Shown here: positions 45,177 to 54,185 of the stretch, one piece after another
Position numbering within the stretch: the stretch's first letter is position 1
Layout of the letters: the number at the start of each line of letters is the position of its first letter
NCBI RefSeq assembly: GCF_000021325.1
Contig: NC_011365.1
Coordinates: forward strand, 2,942,001 to 3,006,000
Length of the DNA: 64,000 nucleotides
Source of the DNA: Gluconacetobacter diazotrophicus PA1 5
GTDB taxonomy: Bacteria; Pseudomonadota; Alphaproteobacteria; Acetobacterales; Acetobacteraceae
Direction of reading: 5' to 3'
The notes under the pieces: generated by a model
The model's database searches: none
What the model was told of the DNA's origin: nothing
Seen by the model: the letters and a program-made list of their open reading frames with translations, nothing else
Translations under genes and position numbers: made by a program

Positions 45177-45637
45177 CGATGGTATTGTGCCCGTTTTGTG
45201 TTACGTTGCGCAATAATTCGTCGAACAATGGTGAACAGATGCGCATAGATCCCATGCGGGATCGTCATTAAGGGAATTTCATGAAATTTGTTTTCATCAC
45301 ATGGACATCTTTTCATACATAGTTTGACATATATCTCTGTATAGGCTCTCAGCCGAGACAGCACCGCTCTAGCGGGGCGCGTGCGGCATTGGGGAGCCAG
45401 CTATGACTACCTTACCGTGTAGCCCGTGACCTTTACGGGGGTGATCCCCGCTCGCCGCCGCTCTTCCCCGCGGAAAAACAGGCGTGGCGCGGGCCGGGCG
45501 GCCCGGGCTCACGCCTGCCCTCGTGCGGGGACAAGGCAGTCTTGTTTCTTGATGGGAATGAAATGGCGGACCGCCCGTGGCGTCCGTCCTGGGTTCGATC
45601 CGCGCCGAGAGCGTCCTGAACAGGAAAAAGGTCGCAT
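45177..45637 (+). promoter_or_regulatory. promoter region and structured 5' leader of the RND efflux operon
   Basis: About 460 bases without a supported gene. AATTTCATGAAATT (45275-45288) is a perfect palindrome and a possible operator; TTGACA stands at 45324-45329. Then follows a likely RNA structure: hairpin CCGCT/AGCGG (45364-45375); a three-way junction closed by GGGGA/TCCCC (45391-45395 with 45445-45449), with arms CTAC/GTAG (45407-45410, 45419-45422) and CCCGT/ACGGG (45423-45427, 45435-45439); a large GC-rich hairpin GGCGTG/CACGCC (45481-45515); and a weak ACAAG/CTTGT hairpin with T-rich tail (45531-45550). This looks like a regulatory leader, but I cannot match it to a named riboswitch. 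Confidence 0.5.
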
Positions 45638-48600
45638 ATGAATGCAATAGTCGTGACGGCCCTGCGACGGCCGTACACATTCGTCGTCTTGTCCATCCTT
45701 ATTCTCTTGTTCGGCGTCATGTCCGCCCTCAAGACACCGACGGACGTGTTCCCCAACATCAAGATCCCGGCGATCGCGGTGGTGTGGACCTATGGTGGTC
45801 TGCTGCCCGACGAGTTTGCTGCCCGCGTCATGTACAATTACGAGCAGGGCGTGACCTCGACGGTCGAGGGAATCGAACACATGGAGTCCGATTCCTACTA
45901 CGGCCGCGGCATCGTGAAGATATTCTTCCAGCCTGGCACGGATATCGGATCGGCCGAAGCGGACGTTACCGCGATTTCGCAGACGGTTCTGATGCAGTTG
46001 CCGGAAAAGATTCCGGCACCGATGATCATGAAGCTGGAGGCGTCCTCGGTTCCTGTCATCACGCTGGAACTGACGTCCGACACCATGACGCCGTCTGACC
46101 TGTTCAAGCTGGCGCAGATTCGCGTGCGTACCCTGCTGGTGACCGTGCCCGGTGCCATCGTGCCGCATCCCTACGGCGGCATGGATGCCTTCGTGATGTT
46201 TGCTCTGGACCAGAAGCAGTTGCAGGCCCACCACCTGTCTGCGATGGACGTGCAGAATGTGCTGGACAAGCAGAACATCGTGCGTCCGGCCGGCGATCAG
46301 AAGATAGGCCCCACGGACTGGATGGTCGCCACGAACGCCCAGCCCCGTTCGATGGAGGAACTGGGTAATATTCCCATCAAGCGCGTCGGCAACTCGGTCA
46401 TCTACATGCATGACCTGGGGCAGGTGTATCGCGGCGGTCACCCGCAGACCAATCTCGTGCTGGTCAAGGGGCGTCAGGCCGTCATCATGGTGGTGATGAA
46501 GAGCGGTGAGGCCTCGACCCTGGATGTCGTGTCCGGTGTGAAGGCGCTTATACCGCGGTTGCAGAAGGTGATTCCGGCCAGCGCGCATATATCGGTCCTG
46601 AACGATGCCTCGGGCTTCGTGAAGGATTCGATCATCGACGTGCTGCGTGAAATGGTGACAGCGGCCATCCTGACCGGTCTGGTGGTGCTGCTGTTCCTGG
46701 GTTCGTGGCGTTCGACCGTGATCATCGCGACCTCGATCCCCCTGGCGATCCTGTGCGCGGTCATCGGACTGGGCTGGGCTGGGCAGACGATCAACGTCAT
46801 GACGCTGGGCGGTCTGGCGCTGGCCGTCGGCATCCTGGTCGACGACGCCACCGTCATGATCGAGAACATCGACACCCATCTGGAAATGGGCAAGGAACTG
46901 GAGGTCGCGATTATCGACGCGGCCAACCAGATCGTGATCCCGACCTTCGTGTCCACGACCTGCATCTGTATCGTCTGGCTGCCGCTGTTCGAACTGGGCG
47001 GCGTGGCCGGCTGGCTGTTCATGCCGATGGCTGAGGCGATCATCTTCGCCATGATCGCGTCCTTCATCCTGTCGCGGACCCTGGTGCCGACCATGGCGAA
47101 GTTTCTTCTCGCCGGGCAGACCCATGGCGCGCATGGGCATGACACGCATGGCGATGAGTTGAAGGGCGGCAACGTGTTTGTCCGCTTCCAGCGTGGGTTC
47201 GAACACCGCTTTACCCACTTCCGCGAAGCCTATGGTGCTTTCCTGAAGCGTTCCATTGATAACCGTGTGCGTTTCGTTTTCACCTTCCTGGGGCTGTCGG
47301 TGCTGTCGACGGGGCTGTATGCCGTGGCCGGCCGTGACTTCTTCCCTGAAATCAAGTCCGGCCAACTGCAGATGCACATGCGTGCCCCCCTGGGTACCCG
47401 TATCGAGGTGGCGGGGCGCACGGCAACGCTGGTCAGTGACCGGATCAAGGAACTGTTGCCCGGCAAGGTCGAAGATGTGGTCAGTAATTGCGGCCTGCCT
47501 GAAGGACCGCACAACCAGGCCTTCATTCCCACCCCCACCATCGGCACGCAGGACTGCGACCTGACGATCTCCTTGACCAACGAGGAATCGCCTGTGTGGG
47601 ATTATCGTGCCGTCCTGCGCAAGGGGCTTTCGGCCAGCTTCCCGGGCACGGTCTTTACATTCCAGCCTGCGGACCTGACGGCGCGTATTCTCAATTTCGG
47701 CTCGCCTTCGCCGATCGATATCAAGATCGCCGGTCCCGAGTTGAGCAAAAGCTACAAATATGCGGTCGAACTGGTGAACAAGCTGCGTCTGGTTCCCGGT
47801 GCTGCGGACGTGTCGCTGCAGCAGACGATGAAGACGCCGACCCTGTTCGTGAAGGGGGACCGGACCTTCAGCCAGGCCACCGGAATCGATGCCGCCGACC
47901 TGGCCGACAACGAACTGATGACGCTGTCGGGCAGTTCGACCGTCGATCCCCAGTACTGGTATGATCCGGCCTGGGGCGTCACCTTCCTGCTGAACACGTA
48001 CGTGACGCAGAATCAGCTGACGCATTTCAATGACCTGCTGTCGATTCCGGTCGACAAGGGGGATGGCGATCCGTCGGGCAAGGGCATGCAGTTGCTGGGT
48101 GCCATCAGCACGATCACCGCCAAAGGAACCCCGGGCCAGGTTTCGCATTACAACTCGATGCCCGCGTTCGATATCTACGTGTCGGCCGAGGGAACCGATC
48201 TGGGAACAGTGCTGTCGGGCGTGAACAAGGTGATCGCGGAGACGGCGGGCGACGTGCCGCGCGGCGCGGCCGTCGAAGTCGAAGGCCAGGCCACGACGAT
48301 GCGCAGCGCCTATGTGCAACTGGTGGGCGGTCTGGCGGTGTCGATCGTGCTGATCTACCTGCTGATCGTTGTCAACTTCCAGTCCTGGCTTGATCCGTTC
48401 ATCATCATCTCGGCTCTGCCAGGGGCGCTGGCCGGGATCGCGTGGAGTCTCTTCCTGACGCATACTCATCTGTCGGTTCCGGCCCTGACCGGTGCGATCA
48501 TGTGCATGGGAACGGCAACCGCGAATTCCATCCTGGTCGTATCCTACGCCCGTGAGAGACTGGAAGTGCACGGCGATGCGCTCAAGGCGGCGCTGGAAGC

Positions 48601-48811
48601 GGGATACGGTCGTATCCGTCCGGTGCTGATGACGGCCGCAGCAATGATCGTGGGCATGATACCGATGTCGATCAGCAACTCGCAGAACGCCCCGCTGGGC
48701 AAGGCGGTGATCGGCGGCCTGATCGTGGCCACAATTTCCACCCTTCTGTTTGTTCCTTGTGTTTACGCGATCATCTATAACCGCTCGTCGAGCCGGAAGG
48801 AGACCGTCTGA
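45638..48811 (+). CDS. RND-family efflux permease (AcrB-like)
   Basis: Inner-membrane proton-driven pump, 1057 aa. The twelve-helix RND plan with two large periplasmic loops is clear: 'RRPYTFVVLSILILLFGVM' (TM1), 'PTDVFPNIKIPAIAVVWTYGG' region, TM4 'LAVGILVDDATVMIENIDTH' with the proton-relay Asp pair, and the second-half helices 'LAVSIVLIYLLIVVNFQSWL' and 'PALTGAIMCMGTATANSILV'. The DD pair in TM4 groups it with drug/hydrophobe pumps and not with metal pumps. The adaptor gene starts within its stop codon (TGATG). A structured leader lies upstream. Substrate unknown. Confidence 0.93.
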   Translation: MNAIVVTALRRPYTFVVLSILILLFGVMSALKTPTDVFPNIKIPAIAVVWTYGGLLPDEFAARVMYNYEQGVTSTVEGIEHMESDSYYGRGIVKIFFQPGTDIGSAEADVTAISQTVLMQLPEKIPAPMIMKLEASSVPVITLELTSDTMTPSDLFKLAQIRVRTLLVTVPGAIVPHPYGGMDAFVMFALDQKQLQAHHLSAMDVQNVLDKQNIVRPAGDQKIGPTDWMVATNAQPRSMEELGNIPIKRVGNSVIYMHDLGQVYRGGHPQTNLVLVKGRQAVIMVVMKSGEASTLDVVSGVKALIPRLQKVIPASAHISVLNDASGFVKDSIIDVLREMVTAAILTGLVVLLFLGSWRSTVIIATSIPLAILCAVIGLGWAGQTINVMTLGGLALAVGILVDDATVMIENIDTHLEMGKELEVAIIDAANQIVIPTFVSTTCICIVWLPLFELGGVAGWLFMPMAEAIIFAMIASFILSRTLVPTMAKFLLAGQTHGAHGHDTHGDELKGGNVFVRFQRGFEHRFTHFREAYGAFLKRSIDNRVRFVFTFLGLSVLSTGLYAVAGRDFFPEIKSGQLQMHMRAPLGTRIEVAGRTATLVSDRIKELLPGKVEDVVSNCGLPEGPHNQAFIPTPTIGTQDCDLTISLTNEESPVWDYRAVLRKGLSASFPGTVFTFQPADLTARILNFGSPSPIDIKIAGPELSKSYKYAVELVNKLRLVPGAADVSLQQTMKTPTLFVKGDRTFSQATGIDAADLADNELMTLSGSSTVDPQYWYDPAWGVTFLLNTYVTQNQLTHFNDLLSIPVDKGDGDPSGKGMQLLGAISTITAKGTPGQVSHYNSMPAFDIYVSAEGTDLGTVLSGVNKVIAETAGDVPRGAAVEVEGQATTMRSAYVQLVGGLAVSIVLIYLLIVVNFQSWLDPFIIISALPGALAGIAWSLFLTHTHLSVPALTGAIMCMGTATANSILVVSYARERLEVHGDALKAALEAGYGRIRPVLMTAAAMIVGMIPMSISNSQNAPLGKAVIGGLIVATISTLLFVPCVYAIIYNRSSSRKETV

Positions 48812-49992
48812 TGGCTTCCCTGTCACGTAATACCGTTCTGGCGACGGGGGTCTGCGCTGTGGCCCTGTTGGTCGGTTATCAGGTGGTCACCCGGATTCAT
48901 GCGGTGGCCGAACTGCGCGCGGAGACGCTTAGCAATGCGCTGCCCGATGTGGCCGTTGTCCATGCGAAACCTTCGCCCAAGGATGTGACCCTGACTTTGC
49001 CGGGCAATATCGATGCCTGGTATCAGGCGCCGATTTTTCCGCAGGCCTCGGGCTACGTGAAGATGTGGTACAAGGATTACGGCGCCGAGGTGAAGACCGG
49101 CGATGTGCTGGCCGAAATCAATGCCCCAAGCCTGGACGCGCAATATGCTCAGGCGAAGGCGGACCTGGCGGCGGCCGAAGCCAAGTACAACCTGGCTGTC
49201 GTCAGTGCCGATCGCTGGCATGCGATGGCGAAGTCGCAGGCCGTTTCCGGGCAGTCGGTTTCGGTCGCCGATGCGAACCGCAAGGCGGGTCTGGCGGAAA
49301 TGCAGGCAGCCCAGCACAATGTCGATCGCTTCGAGGCGCTTGAAAAATTCAAGACCATCGTCGCGCCGTTCGACGGGGTGGTCACGTCACGTGACATCAA
49401 TGTCGGTGACTATGTCAGCAGCGGGGCGGGGGAGCATGGCAGCAATGGCGATGCCAGCCAGCTCTTCGTCGTGTCGGATATGCACAAGATGCGTCTGTTC
49501 GTGTCGGTGCCCGAGACCTTCTCTTATATTCTCAAGCCTGGGATGACGGCGGAAGTTACCGTGCCGCAGTTCCCGAACCAGGCTTTCAAGGCTGACTTCC
49601 TGACGATCGCACGGGGCTACGACCCCAACACCCGCACGGCGGTAACGGAATTCACCATCGACAACGACAAGCACGTGCTGTGGCCAGGCACGTTCGCTTC
49701 GGTCAAGATGACGGCGCCTTCGACGCCGGGAGTGTTCCAGATCCCGACTGCTGCCCTGGTCTTCCAGGAAAAGGGCATGCAGGTTGCGGTGCTGGATGCG
49801 AACGATGTCGTCCATTATCGCAACATCGAGGTGGGGCGCATGGCCGATACCGAGACGGATGTGGTTTCGGGTATCACGGCCACCGATCGGATCATCAACA
49901 ACCCTCCGGCCGATCTGCTGGAGGGGCAGAAGGTGCATGTGGTCCAGCCGGCCAAGGGGTATGACCAGGCAAGCGAGGAAATCGAGGGATGA
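48811..49992 (+). CDS. RND efflux periplasmic adaptor
   Basis: Membrane-fusion protein of 393 aa linking the pump to its outer-membrane channel. N-terminal membrane anchor ('TVLATGVCAVALLVGYQVV'), then barrel-sandwich halves 'QASGYVKMWYKDYGAEVKTG' and 'KTIVAPFDGVVTSRDINVGD' around a helical hairpin (~115-175), a beta-barrel ('MRLFVSVPETFSYILKPGMT') and membrane-proximal domain. Its start overlaps the permease stop and its end overlaps the channel gene by four bases (ATGA), so the operon is tightly coupled. No lipobox is visible. Confidence 0.93.
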   Translation: MASLSRNTVLATGVCAVALLVGYQVVTRIHAVAELRAETLSNALPDVAVVHAKPSPKDVTLTLPGNIDAWYQAPIFPQASGYVKMWYKDYGAEVKTGDVLAEINAPSLDAQYAQAKADLAAAEAKYNLAVVSADRWHAMAKSQAVSGQSVSVADANRKAGLAEMQAAQHNVDRFEALEKFKTIVAPFDGVVTSRDINVGDYVSSGAGEHGSNGDASQLFVVSDMHKMRLFVSVPETFSYILKPGMTAEVTVPQFPNQAFKADFLTIARGYDPNTRTAVTEFTIDNDKHVLWPGTFASVKMTAPSTPGVFQIPTAALVFQEKGMQVAVLDANDVVHYRNIEVGRMADTETDVVSGITATDRIINNPPADLLEGQKVHVVQPAKGYDQASEEIEG

Positions 49993-51584
49993 TCGTGCGA
50001 TCGCTGCGCCGGACTGTCATGTCCGGGGGGGCGATGCTGTCGCTGGCGGCGTTGTCCGCCTGCGACCTGGCGCCCACCTATCACCCACCCACCTATGTCG
50101 TGCCTGCGTCTTGGCACGGGCAGGCGCCGTTCGCCACCGCCACGCCGGCCGATACCCAGTTGCCGTCCAACTGGTGGACCATGCTGCATGATCCGCAGCT
50201 CGACGCGCTGGAAGACAAGGCCACGGCCGCGAACGCGGACCTGCAGGCCGCGGCCGAACGCTTCGTCCAGGCCCGCGCCATGGTCATGCAGGCCCGTGCG
50301 GACCTGCTGCCGCATTTCGGCCTGGCCTTCGGCGCGTCGGACAACAAGCAGTCGGCGGACCGCCTGTTCCGCTACAAGGGCGCCACCACCGCGACTGACG
50401 AGTTCTATGGCGGCCTGGCGTCGTGGGAGCCCGACTTCTGGTCGGAGATCCGCAACCAGGTGCGCATGGCGAAATATTCCGCCCAGGAGAAGGCGGCGGA
50501 TTTCGCCGCCGCGCGGCTGAGCCTGCAGGCGGAACTGGCCAACGATTACGTGGCCCTGCGCGGCTATGACGCGCAGGATGCGATCTATCGCAAGTCCATC
50601 GCCTATTACGAACGCGCGGTATCGGTCACGCAGACGCAGCTGGCCAACCAGGCGGCGCCCAAGCTGGACCTGGCCCGTGCGCAGAACCGTCTGTACGTCA
50701 CCCAGGCGGCGGAGATGGACATCCTGGCCGAGCGCGAGGTGACCGAGCATGCGATCGCGGTGCTGACCAACAGCGCGCCGTCCAGCTTCCATATCGCGCC
50801 GGTCGATACGCTGACCTTCACGCGGGCGGCTATTCCGGTGGGCGTGCCGTCCGACCTGCTGCAGCGGCGCCCGGATATCGCGGCGGCGGAACGGCAGATG
50901 GCGCAGGCCAACCGCAGCATCGGCGTGTCGCGCGCGGCATTCTATCCGCATATCTCGCTCAACGCGAATGGCGGCTTCGACGCCAACGGGTTCGACCTGG
51001 CCAACCTGGCGAACAGCATGTGGTCGTACGGCGCGTCGGCGTCGATGCCGATCTTCGAGGGCGGGCTGCGCCGCGCGGCGCTGCAGGCCTCGTGGTCCAC
51101 CTATCGCGAGACGCGCGACCATTACCGGTCCTCGGTCCTTTCGGCGTTTCGCGAGGTCGAGGACGGGCTGTCGCGCACCGACCGGCTGTGGGCGGAAAAC
51201 GACCGCCTGAAGGCGGCGGTGTCGGCCGCGCTGGACATGCAGAACATGACGATGACCCTGTACAAGGGCGGCCTGTCGGCCTATCTGGACGCGATCATCG
51301 CGCAGGAGGCGGCGCTGGACGCGCAGATTTCGCAGGTGCAGGTCGAAACCCGCTATGTCCAGGCGGAGGTGGGCCTGATCCGCGCGCTGGGCGGCGGCTG
51401 GAACGACAGGCTGCTGCCGACGCCCGACCAGACGATGACGTTCTCGATCCTGCAATATGACGGGCTGCACCACCCCACGCCCGCCGGCGGCATCGACACG
51501 CCGGGCGACACCGATACGCGCTATGACGACCTGACGGGCGCGACGACGCTGCGCACGGGGACGGTCCCGGTTTCGGGACGGTGA
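49989..51584 (+). CDS. NodT-family outer-membrane efflux lipoprotein of the RND pump
   Basis: TolC-like channel, 531 aa. Lipoprotein signal 'GGAMLSLAALSAC' with the lipobox Cys, then 'DLAPTYHPPTYVVPASW' and two OEP repeats: 'NWWTMLHDPQLDALEDKATA', 'GLASWEPDFWSEIRNQVRMA', 'GVPSDLLQRRPDIAAAERQM', 'ASMPIFEGGLRRAALQASW' and 'LIRALGGGWNDRLLP'. A ~45-residue Thr/Gly/Asp-rich tail follows the barrel. It is the last gene of the RND operon and ends before a strong terminator. Confidence 0.93.
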   Translation: MIVRSLRRTVMSGGAMLSLAALSACDLAPTYHPPTYVVPASWHGQAPFATATPADTQLPSNWWTMLHDPQLDALEDKATAANADLQAAAERFVQARAMVMQARADLLPHFGLAFGASDNKQSADRLFRYKGATTATDEFYGGLASWEPDFWSEIRNQVRMAKYSAQEKAADFAAARLSLQAELANDYVALRGYDAQDAIYRKSIAYYERAVSVTQTQLANQAAPKLDLARAQNRLYVTQAAEMDILAEREVTEHAIAVLTNSAPSSFHIAPVDTLTFTRAAIPVGVPSDLLQRRPDIAAAERQMAQANRSIGVSRAAFYPHISLNANGGFDANGFDLANLANSMWSYGASASMPIFEGGLRRAALQASWSTYRETRDHYRSSVLSAFREVEDGLSRTDRLWAENDRLKAAVSAALDMQNMTMTLYKGGLSAYLDAIIAQEAALDAQISQVQVETRYVQAEVGLIRALGGGWNDRLLPTPDQTMTFSILQYDGLHHPTPAGGIDTPGDTDTRYDDLTGATTLRTGTVPVSGR

Positions 51585-51609
51585 CCGGGCGGCGCTGACG
51601 CCTGCATGA

Positions 51610-51642
51610 AGCCCGGGGCCGGCTGGTCCCGGGCTTTTTTTT
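51610..51642. terminator. rho-independent terminator behind the RND operon
   Basis: AGCCCGGG (51610-51617) pairs with CCCGGGCT (51628-51635), followed by eight T. The LysR gene ends six bases beyond on the other strand, so it may serve both. Confidence 0.92.
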
Positions 51643-51647
51643 GACAA

Positions 51648-52550
51648 TCATGCCGTTTGCGAAGGGGCCGGCTTCGATCCCATGATCTCTTCGACGAACG
51701 CCGCGAACCGGCGCGCTTTCGCGGTCATCATGCGACCGGCGGGAAAGACGGCCCACAGACCGATCGGCGGCAGCGACCAGGCTTCGAGGACCCGGACGAT
51801 GGCGCCGTTTTCCAGTTCCGGCGCGAACATCCAGTCCGAGGCGATGGTCAGTCCCATGTCGGCCAGCAATGCGGCGCGCAGCCCTTCGGCCGCGCTGACG
51901 CGCAGCCGCCCGCCGACAGAGACGGAAACGGCCGCGCCATCGCGCGTGAACGACCAGGCATTGGGCTGCTGACTGTAGATAATCGCCTCGTGATTCGCGA
52001 GATCCGCCGGGCTCTGCGGCTTCCCGGCCCGTGCGAGATAGGCGGGCGTTGCAAGAACCGAGCGCCCGCCGGTTGCGATTTTCCGCGCGACCGCGGTGGA
52101 ATCGGACAGCATCCCCATGCGCAATGAAATATCCACGCCCTCGGCCACAAGGTCGATCATGCGATCGTCGAGAATGATATCGACGTCGAGATGCGGGTGA
52201 GCCGCCAGGAAGTGCGGCAGCTTCGGGATGACGTGCAGTCGGGCGAATGTCGTCGCGGCGGAAACGCGCAGGCGCCCGGACAGGCCCGCCCCTGCTCCCT
52301 TCGCGGCAAGCTCCGCCTCGTCTGCTTCCTGGATGGCGTTTCGCGCCCGCTCATAGAAGCTCTGTCCCGCCTCGGTCGGCGTCAGCCCGTGCGTGGACCG
52401 AATGAGCAGACTGACCTGAAGCCGGGATTCGAGCTGCGCGATGGTCTTGGACACCGCTGGCTGTCCGACGTTGAGGTGACGCGCGGCGGCCGAGAACGAG
52501 CCGGTCTCCACTACCCGCACGAACGTTGCCATCGCCTGATATCGATCCAT
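51648..52550 (-). CDS. LysR-family transcriptional regulator
   Basis: A 300-residue regulator with an N-terminal winged HTH ('ATFVRVVETGSFSAAARHLN', 'GQPAVSKTIAQLESRLQVSL', 'RSTHGLTPTEAGQSFYERA') and a substrate-binding effector domain from ~90 ('LSGRLRVSAATTFARLHVIP', 'DRMIDLVAEGVDISLRMGML'). This subgroup (CrgA/DmlR-like) often controls a divergent oxidoreductase or detoxification gene. Here the divergent neighbour is a glutathione S-transferase gene cut by IS481, so its natural target may be lost. Start ATG 52550 follows AGGAATG-type sequence. Confidence 0.93.
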   Translation of the reverse strand: MDRYQAMATFVRVVETGSFSAAARHLNVGQPAVSKTIAQLESRLQVSLLIRSTHGLTPTEAGQSFYERARNAIQEADEAELAAKGAGAGLSGRLRVSAATTFARLHVIPKLPHFLAAHPHLDVDIILDDRMIDLVAEGVDISLRMGMLSDSTAVARKIATGGRSVLATPAYLARAGKPQSPADLANHEAIIYSQQPNAWSFTRDGAAVSVSVGGRLRVSAAEGLRAALLADMGLTIASDWMFAPELENGAIVRVLEAWSLPPIGLWAVFPAGRMMTAKARRFAAFVEEIMGSKPAPSQTA

Positions 52551-52663
52551 GCCATTCCTCCTGAGAATGGCGTTTATCGCCTCGACGCATCTGCCATGTC
52601 GAGCGGTACGGAGACATGTCTTTCAGGGGCCCGGACAAGTCGGGCCAGAAGAAAGGTGTCTCG
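52551..52663. promoter_or_regulatory. divergent promoter region, LysR and gst
   Basis: A 113-base gap that should contain both promoters and the LysR box. I see no unambiguous T-N11-A palindrome. AAGAAAGG (52648-52655) is the ribosome site of gst. Confidence 0.4.
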
Positions 52664-52939
52664 ATGTCCGGTTCATTCATACGCGCGGCGGCCGAGGAAG
52701 AACGGCCGCTGTTCGATGTCTATGCGTTCGCGACGCCGAACAGCGTCAAGGTACCGATCGCGCTCGAGGAGCTTGGCCTTTCCTATACGCTGCATGGCGT
52801 CAACGTCCGCAAGGGCGAGCAAAAGACGCCGGAATTTCTGGCGTTCAATCCTAACGGCAAGGTGCCGATCCTGCTGGATCGGACCGTGGAGAACGGCCCC
52901 TTCGTCCTGACGGAATCCGCCGCTATCTTCGTCTACCTA
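52664..52939 (+). pseudogene. glutathione S-transferase, N-terminal domain only, cut by IS481
   Basis: The thioredoxin-like N-terminal domain of a GST: 'LFDVYAFATPNSVKVPIALE', 'LSYTLHGVNVRKGEQKTPEF', 'FNPNGKVPILLD' with the cis-Pro, and 'FVLTESAAIFVYL' with the glutathione-contact E-S. The frame meets the CTAG target of the IS481 copy at 52937. The all-helical C-terminal domain is not found on the other side; joining the flanks would give only about 19 unlike residues and a stop. So the gene is a fragment and IS481 insertion was accompanied or preceded by a deletion. Confidence 0.85.
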
Positions 52940-53944
52940 GATGTTTGGTCCCGGGATTTGGTGGTGCGGATTATGTATGAACCGTGATGGTTCTTTTTCC
53001 CACTGCTGACAAATGAATTCATATGGAGTGAGGCCGCGCAGGGTCTTGAGCCTGCGGGCGAAATTGTAGGCGGTAACGAAGTCGGCGAGGTGTTGACGCA
53101 ACTGGTCATGTGTTTCGTAGTAGAAGCGCTTGACGGTGGCGTCCTTGATCGTGCGGTTCATCCTCTCGACCTGGCCATTCGTCCAGGGATGTCGCGGCTT
53201 TGTCAGTCGATGCTCGATATCGAGATCAGCACAGGCCAGTTCAAAAGAGTGGCACCGGAACAGGACACCATCCGCCCGCATGGCCTTGATGTCTTCGGGT
53301 GTCCATCCATTGCCGGCCGGATCGGTAAAATGCGTGCCGTTATCGGTCAGCACGGTATGGATGCGGTAGGGAACCGCAGCGGCCAGAGCACGCAGGAAGT
53401 CACCGGCAACGCGACGTGTCGCTTTCTCGTGCAATTGGACAAAAGCGAATTTCGAGGTCCGGTCGATCGCCACCAGAAGATAAAGGCGCCCCATTTCAGT
53501 GCGGACTTCAGCAATGTCGATGTGAAAATAGCCGATCGGATAACTCTTGAACTTCGACCGTTTTGGTTTGTCGCCTTCGGTCTCGGGCAGGCGGCTGATC
53601 CCATGGCGCTGAAAACAACGGTGCAGGGAAGATCGCGTCAGATGCGGGATCGTCGCCTGAAGCGCATAAAGGCAATCATCAAGAGGCAGCAGGGTATGGC
53701 GACGGAAGGCCACAACGATCGCTTCTTCTTCGGTCGACAGGATGGTTGAGGATGCGACCTTCGGACCGGTGCGTCGATCCGACGTATCGGTCCGCCCCTT
53801 CCATTTGGCGACCGTCTTCGGGTTGATCCCGTAGCGTTTCGCCAGAACCCTCAGGCTCTCTTGACTATGTTGTATCGCTCGACGGACTGCCGCTGTCGTC
53901 GTGGCGCTTCCGTGGTGAACCTGGCCCATAGCGCATCCTTCCAC
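52937..53944 (-). CDS. IS481-family transposase
   Basis: A 335-residue DDE transposase: helix-turn-helix region ('TTAAVRRAIQHSQESLRVLA', 'YGINPKTVAKWKGR'), a linker, and the integrase core with Asp in 'FHIDIAEVRTE', Asp in 'VLTDNGTHFTDPAG', and Glu in 'GQVERMNRTIKDA'. The frame has no stop inside the element; it uses TAG from the CTAG target at 52937-52940. Intact and possibly active. Confidence 0.95.
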   Translation of the reverse strand: MEGCAMGQVHHGSATTTAAVRRAIQHSQESLRVLAKRYGINPKTVAKWKGRTDTSDRRTGPKVASSTILSTEEEAIVVAFRRHTLLPLDDCLYALQATIPHLTRSSLHRCFQRHGISRLPETEGDKPKRSKFKSYPIGYFHIDIAEVRTEMGRLYLLVAIDRTSKFAFVQLHEKATRRVAGDFLRALAAAVPYRIHTVLTDNGTHFTDPAGNGWTPEDIKAMRADGVLFRCHSFELACADLDIEHRLTKPRHPWTNGQVERMNRTIKDATVKRFYYETHDQLRQHLADFVTAYNFARRLKTLRGLTPYEFICQQWEKEPSRFIHNPHHQIPGPNI

Positions 53945-53986
53945 TCATGTGAAAATAATGCACCACCAAATCCCGGGACCAAACAT
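52941..53986. mobile_element. IS481-family element, complete copy
   Basis: A 1046-bp element with terminal repeats ATGTTTGGTCCCGGGATTTG and complement, flanked on both sides by CTAG (52937-52940 and 53987-53990), the known target preference of IS481. The truncated relative lies at 3214-3881. Confidence 0.94.
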
Positions 53987-54159
53987 CTAGGAGTGGGGAC
54001 GGACAGTCTGTCCAAAGGCCTCCCAAGGCTGCGGGCGAACGATTGAATCTTTTCGCTCAATATGTCTGGTCGATCATAGGGCAAGCCGTGTCCCACATCC
54101 GGGATCACTTCACGCCGTTCGCCGCAATGAAACCATCCGACCAACTGTTTCCATGTTCC
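53987..54159 (-). pseudogene. C-terminal fragment of an alpha/beta hydrolase
   Basis: The minus-strand frame reads 'QLVGWFHCGERREVIPDVGH' then 'GLPYDRPDILSEKIQSFARS', the usual end of an alpha/beta hydrolase with the catalytic His in G-H-G. It is open only from a stop at 54160-54162 and lacks the rest of the enzyme. It probably marks the edge of an old deletion next to the IS481 insertion. Confidence 0.6.
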
Positions 54160-54185
54160 TCATAAATGATTGCATGTGAACATAC

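Noticed and set aside
45577-46098. Open frames overlapping the RND leader and permease start
   Set aside because: They lie in other frames of the permease gene and have no start signal or domain.
45509-48826. An 1105-codon minus-strand open frame opposite the RND permease
   Set aside because: Low-complexity His/Arg/Gln-rich shadow; the plus strand encodes a complete RND pump.
52690-52987. A GST gene continuing into the IS481 sequence
   Set aside because: The last ~14 residues of that frame are IS terminal-repeat sequence and not a GST domain.
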